Assembly (NCBI GenBank): GCA_023935145.1
Contig: CM043703.1
Location: 25,133,727 to 25,197,726 of the forward strand
Reading direction: 5' to 3'
Origin: Bretschneidera sinensis
Lineage: Eukaryota > Streptophyta > Magnoliopsida > Brassicales > Akaniaceae
Length of the DNA stretch: 64,000 bases
Under the pieces are notes generated by a model. It did no database searches. It saw only the letters and a program-made list of their open reading frames with translations, and was not told where the DNA came from. The translations under genes were made by a program, and so were the position numbers. Within the stretch, counting starts at the first letter, position 1, and each line of letters opens with the position of its first letter. Below, one piece after another: positions 35,749 to 45,690 of the stretch.

Positions 35749-36792
35749 TGATTACGCCCAAAACAGTAATGTGGTTGTTGTAGCACGGCTTTGGGGTGTC
35801 GATTCCATAGGGAAACAAGTTAACTATAAAGAAATATGTAAACTTTAATATGAGATGATATAATAAGTAAAGAATCTAAAATTGATGATGAAGTAATTGT
35901 GTAGGTTTGTGAAATATAATAGAGAGGCAACAAGGATCTGGAATCCTCCCTGGGTTCGTTGTCCTAATCCTAACTTGATTCAGTTGCTTTTATCTCGATT
36001 GCACGCTTCACATCCTAAACATGCAATCGACAAATATTCAATGAGAACATGTGTAAACCCTAATATGATTGTAATGAAATACTTTTTATTTCTGATTCAT
36101 GTATGTACGATTTATCCTATAGGTTTATCAAGAAATGACAATATATCTTTGTTGATGATATTGCAGTAATGGACAAACCTAAAGGCTAGACTTACCAGAC
36201 TCAATTATACCCAATAATCTTGACATAAGAGAAGCATGACTAAAGTTATATCAAGGAAAAGATACAATCACCGGAATAGATAAAATCTTATAATTAGATA
36301 AAGAAATAAATCATAACAATGTTTGACAATAAATTCTTATTACAACTGAACCAAATAAGGATAGATAGGAACAACTACACCTAGGGATTCATCTCTTCGC
36401 CTTGCTTGGAAGTTAGTTAGCCATGGGGTTCATGGCTAAACTCTTTTGTGGATGAGAGTTGCTGTCTTCAACTTCTGGGTCTTTGCTCATAGCCAAGATG
36501 TCTTCTCTTAAACCCTAAGTGTCTTATTTATAGTACAAAAGACCAAGAGTATTCTTGGGTTTAATCTAGTGTTTAAAAACCCTAATTAAAGTCTAACTCG
36601 GAGATGTAAATGCGTGTGCGCGCTGCGGTGCTGTTGGGGAGCACCTCGGTGCTAGGCATAAGCTGGAATGGGTGACCTTCTAGGCGCCACGATGCTATTG
36701 AGGAGCACTGCGGTGCTGGTTGGTGGGTCAGAATGTGCATGTTTCTGGGCACCGCGGTGCTGGCCTTTTTGCTGATAATCTCCATGCTTTGC
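35749..36792 (-). repeat. C3 3' LTR, main part
   Basis: Starts (plus sense) TGATTACGCCCAAAACAG. A GC-rich block with repeated GGTGCTG and the palindromic GGGCACCGCGGTGCTGG (36747-36763) lies at 36605-36770. A TATA-like ATTTATAG (complement) is near 36524-36535. It is cut by A3 after TTTGC. The sequence across A3 matches the intact 53502-54779 LTR. Confidence 0.92.
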
Positions 36793-38093
36793 TGTTGCGC
36801 GATTATATACCTAAATAATTAAGCAGATAATCGTACTCATTTTACTTGCAAGTGCACAAGGTCATCTCCACAGGGATTGGTAAAGTTCAGTTTTTAGAAT
36901 TAATTTCTTTAAGTAAAAAGAAATAAAATAACTGTTGTGTGTGATTTGATAATAATAAAGACATAGGGCTTTGATATCCACCACTAGTCATACTTTCCCA
37001 ATTGTATAAGGTATCAGTGCACTAGCCTTATCATGTATACCTACTGGTTGCCAACCTAAGGGCATGGTATCTACTCCTTAAGCTATTGATCTCCCTAAGC
37101 AACGAGTTAGGCATGGTATCTACTCTAACTCTTTTCTTCCTTAAAGGATTCAACATGGTATCTACTTGAGTTGTTCCTTTAAGAAAGCATAAGTACTATG
37201 GAAATCGATAACCACATAAGACCTAGGGCATGGTATCTACTCCTGGTTTCCCATGTTGATTAATCTAAGAATCCGGTGTGGATATCTTTTGTTACTAATG
37301 TTAGACCCAGGACTTGGTCATCCAAATTGATCTAACTAACCAATTCATACCACATGCATACGCTGGCCATACACATACATATGAGGAATTTAAATAAGCA
37401 CATGCATTAATCAAGTTAAGCAACATAATAAAGGCTATTGGCAAAGATTTATCAATGAATAAATATATGAGAAAGCATAACTAAGGCTTCAATCGAGCCC
37501 TATAAGAAATTTAGTTACACATGCTGTCTAAAAACATCATATATAAACTAAACATAAAGAGAAGAATAAACCCAAGAGAAGAGGCGTCAATTCTCTCCCA
37601 AGCTTACAACTCCAAAAAGATAAAAGCTAAGAGAAATGTTCTCTAAGTTGTGTGTTGTGTGTGTGCTTTATAGGTTATTTATAGGGTTTGAGAAGTCCTA
37701 GAAGGTGCAGGAAACCCTCAACTTCCTAAACCAAAGAAAACTCTTTATTTCCAAAACAGGGTTCTGCAGTTTACTGTTCACGCCCGTACATGTGCGCTCA
37801 ATCGCACACGTTTTGCACTCGATCGCAGTGCTGCGCTCAATCCCTCTTCTGTTCGCACGATCGCAATGTGTGCTCGATCGTATTGCATGGTGCGATTGAT
37901 CGCAGCTTGACCAGAGACTGCTCCAGGATTTCCAGGCTTCTTCCTTTAAGTGCCAAAACTGCTTCTTTTCTTCCAAAACCTATAAAACACATGTGAAATA
38001 CACAAATGAAGTACAATGAACTAAATTAACGTAACTAAGGACCTAATAAATGTAAATAAGGGGGCTTAAATATGAATATTTAAGCACCTATCA
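36793..38093 (-). repeat. A3 3' LTR
   Basis: A 1301-bp LTR from TGTTGCGCG to CACCTATCA in the plus sense. It lacks about 32 bases present in the 5' LTR (about 44184-44216), a loss between two copies of AAGGTCA. The palindrome cluster is at 37788-37905 and the TATA box complement near 37676-37690. The stem-loop block carries GTAGATACCATG-type loops at all four sites. Confidence 0.93.
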
Positions 38094-39417
38094 CACCTCC
38101 AAACTTACAAATTGCTAGTCCCTTAGCAATACAAAAATTAAGAACTAAAATGAAAAAAAACAGATAAATCAAATGTTCATGGTGTCCAACAAAAGTTTAA
38201 ATCTTACAATACTACGATGCGCATTCATGAGCAAGCTTAACAGATACAAACATATTCTTGCAATGAATAAGAGCTTTGAACGCAAATCACTTTCATGAGG
38301 CAATTTAAGACATCACAAGTTCAACTTTGGTGTGTGGTGAACTAGCACATAAAAGATTAGGTTTCCAAATAATTCTAATGTGTATGTTTCAATGTCTCAA
38401 GATTCACCAAATTTCTTATTAGAATCAACAAGGATGGTATAATTCTTCTTTTCTTTTGTTTGCGATATTTTTGTCAAGTTAGTTCCCTTAAGCTTTCTTC
38501 TTGACTCGTGTAACGAGCGTTTAGCTAATGACTCCCAAACCAGATGGTTTTAGGGCATTAGGTGTAAAGACACCTCTAAGGACTTACTAGCTCGAGTCAA
38601 CAAGACTATGAAACTAACTGGTTTTAATGCTACCACTTAGAATTTTTTCACCTTTTGACGTGATACTCAATGCTTACTGAGGCAAGAGGGTCAGTTACTC
38701 AGTGGAAAGTTCTTTTTAATGATCATTAGGAGCATTTTTTTTCTTTTTGAGCATTAATCAATCTTTTCTATTTCCATATGCCAAAATGTCAATCTAATAG
38801 GTCATCTAGTTCACAGTCAAGCAAAAGAAACATACCAATCCAAATAACATGTCATACCCCACGCAGTTATGTGCTAGTGTGCTTGTGATAGTTTAGGTCA
38901 AACTTGTGAATCCTTAAATCTCTAAAAGGCAGTGATTTAGCTTCAAAACTTGTTTATTGGCCTATATGTTCAAAGTGTTAAGCTAGCTGATGAAGTCGAA
39001 TCATAAAGTTCTGTTTAGATCACAAAAAATTTATTGGACAGAATGAACATGCATTTATCTATGGAAATAGCAACAAAACAGAAAAAAGTGGGACATAGTG
39101 AGTGTGTGAATGTGTCCCCATACCCCCAAACTTAAATTGCAAATTGTCCCCCAATATGTGAATAGTATAGAAGGAGCTAACCTGGGAGATGGAGAACTGA
39201 TGACTGGCATGGCTCGTAGCATGCCCCCAAACTTCAACTGGATGCACTCACGTTGTCCTTGAAAAAGAAAGAGAAACAAACATAAAATGGAAAACAAGTA
39301 ATAGATGGAAAAATAAACTACGAATAATAAAACGAAATAAACTAAGAAAAAGGATACGCTTTGGGGTGCCTCCCATGAGCGCTCAGTTTAACATCTTCAG
39401 CCAGACGTGGTATCCTC
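38094..39417 (-). other. A3 3' untranslated region
   Basis: No gene. In the minus sense the 45-nt motif (39361-39408) starts about 10 bases after the ORF stop. PPT-like tracts follow near 39228 and 39122, then a decayed hairpin (39143-39160), the CACTGAGTAACTG repeat near 38640-38710, the hairpin ATTGCTA-AGGGAC-TAGCAAT (38111-38130) and the PPT (38094-38107, one G to A change). Confidence 0.75.
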
Positions 39418-40545
39418 TCATTGCTGATCATCAGGTGGTGCAGCCGAAGGGGTACCGAGTGTCGGAGGTAGGCGATCAAGAATGGCTTGCAACATAGCCT
39501 CCTGTCGTGCTAACCGTGCCTCCAAATTGTCCATGCGTTGATGAACGAGTGTGGTAGCAGCAAAGACCTCACCTCGGAAGGAGGATAGCTCAGCTAGGAA
39601 GTGCTGGGACTTGGTGGGTCCCATGTCCGAATGGTCTTCCTCTTGTACTGGGCTAATGACCGGGGGCTCGGTCTCCATACGATCCTCCTCAACTCACTCA
39701 GCTGCTGGAGCAGGTACTGGGGGTCCTCGTGGCATGTGCGAGATGCTGTGTGTCCACTGAGCCTTCCCGAAGAAGAGATGCTCTCGCACTGGCCCGTCGC
39801 TGTGGGTCCCCTTAATCCCCTTTTTCTTGAGGATGGAGAAGGGTAGGAACGGGAAAGAGAGGCCCCAAGCATTGGCCGTGGTGGTCTGACGGCCATGTAC
39901 GTGATCCTAAAACTTGTGCAGCTGGCTCTAAATGATAGCTGGGATGGAGTACCAGTGGCCTGTATGGAAGGCATATAAGGACTGGAGAAACTGGTCTCGT
40001 TGCTGTGTCTTATGCCCCAATGGACACACATTACACTGCAGGATCGTGTTGACAAGCCACAGTCGTGGAGGCAGCTTGGACCGGCTGGCCGCATTGTTAT
40101 GCCTGTCGGCATACTGGCCAGCGCACATGTCTGTGATGATCTCTGTCAGGGTAAAGGACTCTGGTTGCTCCTCGATATCGGTGTCCTCAGGAGGGGACTC
40201 GTCAGTGCAATAAAAAGCAGCGACTATATCGGCACTAGTCACCTCGATGGGTGTGCCCAGGACTGAAGAAGTGAGAACTCCTGGTCTGCTGCAGTTAAAT
40301 GATAGGCTCGCGTAGAACTGGACTACGAGCTGGGAGTAAGCAGTGGAACAGACCGGCTTAAATAGCCTCTTCAACCCTCGATGTCGAAATACTTGGACGG
40401 CCCATTGAGTGGCGTCCATGTGCCGGAATAGGTCATCGATGGTGAAGGTGGTCTCGAATAAAAGCTCTCTTTGCTCCATGTTGGGTCGAGATGATGAGGC
40501 ACGATTGCTGGATGCACCAGAAGTGGAAACAGATGGTCTAGACAT
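39418..40545 (-). pseudogene. A3 downstream ORF (plant-transposon-protein-like), three nonsense changes
   Basis: 376 codons in one frame from ATG 40545, broken by stops at about 39928, 39910 and 39694; two are Trp codons (TGG to TAG) and one is TGA. Order: Ser/Asn-rich N-terminus (1-30); a conserved core at about 40-230 (RGLKRLFKPVCSTAYSQLVV, VTSADIVAAFYC, LPPRLWLVNTILQCNVCPLG, SLYAFHTGHWYSIPAII); a basic strip (FSILKKKGIKG); an acidic linker; and a C-terminal coiled coil (LVHQRMDNLEARLARQEAML). The core resembles what databases call a putative plant transposon protein domain (my recollection, not tested). There is no signal peptide or clear membrane segment, which argues against an envelope. 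Molecular function is unknown. Confidence 0.72.
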
Positions 40546-41347
40546 GCTTTTCTTAAGTTTCTGCCTGATTTGCGATCGATCTTAACGAGGTGCGCTCGAT
40601 CGCACACTGGCTATGCACTCGACCGCAAATGCCGTGCGCTCGATCGCACATGGTCAGACTTTTTCTCGAACAGGTGGTGTGCACCAAAAAACCAAGCTAT
40701 GGTTTGTAAGGTTTGAATTCGTTCCTAACCTCCTGCAAATAAAACAAGTATCCCATCACACATATGATAATTTATTTTTACTGAAAGTGTAAATAAAGCA
40801 TGAAAAATGTGTGTGTGTGCATGAAATGGGTACCTCGTGTATGGGAGGAATATGGAATAGGGAGGGGGTACACGGTGGTGATGGCGGAGGATGGTGGTGA
40901 TGGGGATAGGTTTAGGTGGTGATGGAGAGTGATGTGGAAGATGCTGGTAGACGAGAAGTTGCGAGTGAGAGAGAGTGTAAGGATGCGAGTGAACAGTGAG
41001 AGAGTATGAGTGCATGTGAGTGAAAATTTGCAGACTTATAACTGTACCCTCTGCCATAAGTGGGCTCGATCGCACACGGGATGCACTCGATTGCACTTGT
41101 GCGCTCGAGCATATTGACTGGCGCGCTCGATCGCACTCTTGCGCTCGATCGCATAGAATGTTGCGATCGATCGCAAGAAGTGTGCATAAGCAAAAACGAA
41201 AACTTACCTCCACTATAAAAATGAGAAATGTGGAACAGTACAACCTTACCATGTGCTAGTGGCCTCAGTACCACTAACCTCTGTAGAGATGCTTGAGCTG
41301 TATGAATAATTGAAATGAACTTGCTCAAGCACTCTCGTGCTACAGTG
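40546..41347 (-). promoter_or_regulatory. A3 inter-ORF region: palindrome clusters, TATA-like boxes, splice-like sites
   Basis: No credible gene. In the minus sense it has TTTTTATAGTGG and a strong donor-like GAG|GTAAGT (GT at 41207-41206), then a palindrome cluster (41060-41180), TTATAAG near 41040 and a C/T-rich leader. A second donor-like GAG|GTACCC (40833) and an acceptor-like TTTGCAG (40735-40733) follow, with a second palindrome cluster (40560-40652) just before the ATG. The 18-mer GTGCGCTCGATCGCACAC (40590-40607) is also in the 5' LTR (45152-45169). This looks like a promoter and spliced leader for the downstream ORF; that is inference. Confidence 0.5.
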
Positions 41348-42300
41348 CTAGTTGTTTGGAAGGAAGCACTTCGAGCCCACATCCGGTGGTTCAAGTGCTT
41401 TTGATGGTTGCTTCATCTCCCATTTTGATGCCTGGTCAATAAAGTAAGTAAAGGTAGTGTGAGTAAGTGCATGAGGTTCAAATTGAATACCATACTTACT
41501 GAAAGGCTTTGGTGTGTTCTTGAAAAGGTGCACAACTTTATTGACGTCTTTAATCACATTGTCCTCCTCCGGCCTAATGTCCACTCTTGTGTCCTTATGG
41601 TTGGGGATAGTCTCCAATTGAACAGTGTGATGGACCTGAGAAACTTCCTCAACAATATCTTTCATGAGGCTCACATTAGAATATTTATTTTCCCCATTGA
41701 CTGATTTTGATGTATTAAATATTTTAAATTCTATCTCCTCATTATTTACTTTCATAGTGACTACTCCCTTTTTTACACTAATGTTAGTATCAGCAGTTAT
41801 CATAAAGGGGCGTTCTAGGATAATGGGGAGAGGTGATGGTAAAGTACAGTCTTCCATATCTAATACTACAAAATCAGTAGGTATAATGAATTTACCTACT
41901 CTTACCAACACGTCCTCAAGGATACCTCTCGGTTGTTTGATGCTTCAGTCAGCTAATTATAAAATGATGGAGGTTGGTTGAAGTTCCCCCAAACCTAGTG
42001 TCTCATATACACTATATGGCAGCAGGTTGACGCTCGCTCCTAGATCCAATAGTGCATGCTCGAATAGCTGGTCACCTAGCCTGCAAGGAATAGTAAAACT
42101 ACCCGGATCCTTTAGTTTAGGTGGTAATTTTCTTAAAAGCACAACACTTACCTCTTCGGTTAAGGCAACCGTCTCATATTCCTGAAACCTCCTTTTGTTA
42201 GTGCAATGATCCTTTAGAAATTTAGCATATGTAGGAATTTGTTTAATGGCATCTAACAAAGGAATATTAATTTCTACATTTTTCAAGGTTTCAAAAATGT
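41348..42300 (-). pseudogene. pro: A3 protease and pro-RT tether, pol missing
   Basis: Retropepsin region. Order on the minus strand: VEINIPLLDAIKQIP, TEEVSVVLLRKLPPKLKDPG, active-site LLDLGASVNLLPYSV, a stop near 41957, a TGA near 41940 at the codon that is also TGA in A1, then FIIPTDFVVLDMED, LPIILERPF and the tether MKVNNEEIEFKIFNTSK. It ends with a short tail (SKWEMKQPSKALEPPDVGSK) and a stop at 41348 instead of entering RT. A frameshift near 42305 separates it from gag. It would have cut Gag if intact. Confidence 0.83.
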
Positions 42301-43847
42301 CAATTAATTTGGTCTTTCTTAGGTTTCACTAACCTTTGAGGAAATGGTGGGGGTATATTTACCTTTTCCATCTCACTTACTTTAGAGGTGGATGCCTTGT
42401 TAGGAGATGCTCGTGTAGGCTCATCGATGCCTATGATCTTTCCACTTCTCAGGGTTGTCACAGCATTTAGTTGTTGATGCCCCCCAAGGTTGGGTAATGT
42501 TTGAGCTGGGAGCTCTCATTGCTTTCTGCCACTGAGCTCTTTAGCCAGTTGTCCCATTTGTACCTCCAGTCTTTGAATAGATTGCTCATGTGCCACAGTG
42601 GTTTGTTTTTACTGAGTCATGAACTGTTCTTGTGATGTCACCAGTTGTCTTACTAGACTTTCGAGGTCGTTCTTCTTTGGTTCGGGAGTAGCATGAGCAG
42701 TGGGATGGGGGTTTCGTTGCTGTCCTTGATTGCTCCACGAGAAATTTGGGTGGTTTCGCCATCCAGGGTTGTACGTGTTGGCATATGAGTTGTTCTTTGG
42801 TGGATAGTTGTTAGGCCCCACGTAATTGGCTTGTTCTGGATCTACAGATAGAGGACAAGTATCAGTATTATGATCATATTGGGAACATATCGCACATACC
42901 TGTAGTGGTGTAGCTAGTAAGCTGGATGAGGCATTTTGATTAGCCATGGCATTTACCAATAAATCTATTTTCCTTTCCATCGCTGCCATTTGAGGGGAAG
43001 ATCCTCCATTTACATTTACCTCATACATACCCTTTCCCTTGGTCATATGTCTACCTCGAGAGGAGAACTGCTGAGTGTATTCGCTAAGGGTTTCGAATAG
43101 TTCCATTGCTTCTTCGCTTCTTTTCTCCATCAGCACTCCTCCACAACCTTAACCAACAATACTCTTATTAGTGTTGTTTAAACCTTCATAAAAGGCTTGT
43201 ACCAGTTCATCTTGAGGCAGGTTATGGTGTGGGCATTTGAGTAGCAGCTCGTTGAAGTGTCCCCATGCTTCGAAGAAGAGGTCCTCATCCTTTTGTTGGA
43301 AGGATTGGATCTCCTTCCTCATTTGCCTTGTCTTTTGGGCTGGAAAGAACTTCTTCAGGAACTTGCTTGCCAACTCCTCCCAAGTGTGGATGGAAACTAC
43401 AGGAAAAGAATTATACCAAAGTTTAGCATTATCTTTCAAGGAAAAAGGGAACAGAATCAACCTTATTCCTTCTTGGTCTAGTCCTTGTATGTGCTGGAAC
43501 TTGCAAAGATCGAAAAATTCTCGGAGGTGCAAGTGTGGATCTTCGTTAGGAGTGCCTCTAAAATGAGTCAAAGCATTCAAGATTTACGGAGATATGTAAT
43601 AATATCCCGCTGCCTCAGGTTGATATTCAATGCATGATGGTTGATCAATGTTCCGAGGGATGAAGGAGTGCTTCATCGGTACTCGTGCAGGTGGTTGCTG
43701 GTTCTCGAGCTGTTCCGCCATTTGTGTTTCGTTCTCGATTTCTTCTTCATTCTCCTCGAAGCTGTTCCTTAGCTTTTCTCGAATAGTCCGCTCAAGCTCA
43801 GGATCAAGGGGAAAGAATGTTGGATGCCGGGATCGCAGTCCGTGCAT
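42301..43847 (-). pseudogene. gag: A3 gag
   Basis: Gag from ATG 43847 (MHGLRSRHPTFFPLDPELER), the copy that defines the family start. One frame runs through with stops at 43584 (CAA to TAA), about 43149 and 42609, then a frameshift near 42305. Domains: N-terminal acidic region, capsid (43600-43150; LTHFRGTPNEDPHLHLREFF, FPFSLKDNAKLWYNS), zinc knuckle CAICSQYDHNTDTC near 42895, YNPGWRNHPNFSW, then a coiled-coil-like segment (SIQRLEVQMGQLAKEL). Apart from these few stops it is well preserved, so it may have been functional recently. Confidence 0.87.
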
Positions 43848-44095
43848 AAATCAAGAAAACCGGTTTCAGTGCAGCAGTGCAACTCTGCTGCTCGGACAAC
43901 TCTCTGCCCTAAATGCGCTCGATCGCACAGGAGGTTGCGATCGATCGCAAGTATCACAGAAAGTGTGATTTAGGGTTTTACGTGCCTGAAACAGAAACTG
44001 AATTGATTAGGTTTTGATAAAACAAAGATGGTAAAAATAAAGTAATAGTAATAATGATTAAACGAAAGTAATTCTAAAAGGAACTTTTAGTGCAA

Positions 44096-44113
44096 TCCCC
44101 GGCAACGGCGCCA
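44096..44113 (-). other. A3 primer-binding site (perfect)
   Basis: The minus-strand sequence TGGCGCCGTTGCCGGGGA lies six bases inside the 5' LTR. The leader between it and gag (43848-44095) is AT-rich with a palindrome pair at 43913-43952 (GCGATCGATCGCA type). Confidence 0.92.
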
Positions 44114-44119
44114 AAAACT

Positions 44120-45453
44120 TGTTGCGCGATTATATACCTAAATAATTAAGCAGATAATCGTACTAGTTTTACTTGCAAGTGCACAAGGTCAACAGTGTAG
44201 TATAGTGTGCGAAAGTAAGGTCATCTCCACAGGGATTGGTAAAGTTCGGTTTTTAGAATTAGTTTCTTTAAGTAAAAAGAAATAAAATAACTGTTGTGTG
44301 TGATTTGATAATAATAAAGACATAGGGCTTTGATATCCACCACTAGTCATACTTTCCCAATTGTATAAGGTATCAGTGCACTAGCCTTATCATGTATACC
44401 TACTGGTCGCCAACCTAAGGGCATGGTATCTACTCCTTAAGCTATTGATCTCCCTAAGCAACGAGTTAGGCATGGTATCTACTCTAACTCTTTTCTTCCT
44501 TAAGGGATTCAACATGGTATCTGCTTGAGTTGTTCCTTTAAGAAAGCATAAGTACTATAGAAATCGACAACCACATGAGACCTAGGGCATGGTATCTACT
44601 CCCGGTTTCCCATGTTGATTAATCCAAGAATCCAGTGTGGATATCTTTTGTTACTAATGTTAGACCCAGAACTCGGTCATCCAAATTGATCTAACTAACC
44701 AATTCATACCACATACATACGCTGGCCATACACATACATATGAGGAATTTAAATAAGCACAGACATTAATCAAGTTAAGCAACATAATAAAGGCTATTGG
44801 CAAAGATTTATCAATGAATAAATATATGAGAAAGCATAACTAGGGCTTCAATTGAGCCCTATAAGAAATTTAGTTACACATGCTACCTAAAAACATCATA
44901 TATAAACTAAACATAAAGAGAAGAATAAACCTGAGAGAAGAGAAGTCAATTCTCTCCCAAGCTTACAACTCCAAAAAGATAAAAGCTAAGAGAAGTGTAC
45001 TCTAAGTTGTGTGTTGTGTGTGTGCTTTACAGGTGTATTTATAGGGTTTGAGAAGTCCTAGAAGGTGCAGGAAACCCTAAACTTTCTAAACCGAAGAAAA
45101 CTCTTTATTTCCAAAACAGGGTTCTGCAGTTTACTGTTCACGCCCATACATGTGCGCTCGATCGCACACATCTTGCACTCGATCGCAGTGCTGCGCTCGA
45201 TCCCTCTTCTGTGCGCACGATCGCAATGTGCACTTGATCGCATTGCATGGTGCGATCGATCGTAGCTTGACCAGAGACTACTCCAGGATTTCCAAGCTTC
45301 TTCCTTTAAGTGCCAAAACTGCTTCTTTTCTTCCAAAACCTATAAAACACATGTGAAATACACAAATGAAGTAAAATGAACTAAATTAACGTAACTAAGA
45401 ACCTAATAAATGTAAATAAGGGGGCTTAAATATGAATATTTAAGCACCTATCA
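44120..45453 (-). repeat. A3 5' LTR
   Basis: A 1334-bp LTR pairing with 36793-38093. The palindrome cluster is at 45150-45268 and the TATA box complement near 45038-45052. The four-stem-loop block (about 44395-44615, minus sense) carries GATACCATG at all four loops. Confidence 0.93.
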
Positions 45454-45690
45454 TTTGCCTCTCCGTAGCTATTCCTTTGCTTCGTCGTTCATGGACCCTT
45501 GGTGCTTTTAAACAACAATCGCTTCTTCTCTTCTTTGGACTCAAAACACCTGAAAATATGCTTCAATAAGTTAGTGGTCCGATGAGATTACTTAAGAGTT
45601 ATCAACATATAAGAGTGCAATAAAGACCGAGAAGAATCATAAAATGCTAAAAATTAAACATATTTGAGGTGCATTTTATGGCTCTTATCA
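45454..45690 (-). repeat. C3 3' LTR, end part after A3
   Basis: Starts with the duplicated TTTGC and continues CTCTCCGTAGC to CTCTTATCA, matching 54541-54779. Confidence 0.92.

Larger units (their letters stand above)
36793..45453 (-). mobile_element. A3: A-type element with gag-pro and downstream ORF but no pol
   Basis: A minus-strand element with 5' LTR 44120-45453, a perfect PBS, gag, protease, an 800-bp regulatory-looking gap, the downstream ORF, a 3' untranslated region with PPT and 3' LTR 36793-38093. The TSD is TTTGC (36788-36792 and 45454-45458). RT, RNase H and integrase are absent. The complement of genes is almost the inverse of A1. Confidence 0.95.

Noticed and set aside
40725..41252. 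175-codon minus-strand frame between A3 protease and the downstream ORF
   Set aside because: Low-complexity His/Pro/Ser composition over palindromes and a C/T-rich leader, with splice-like sites inside. No counterpart in D or C elements.
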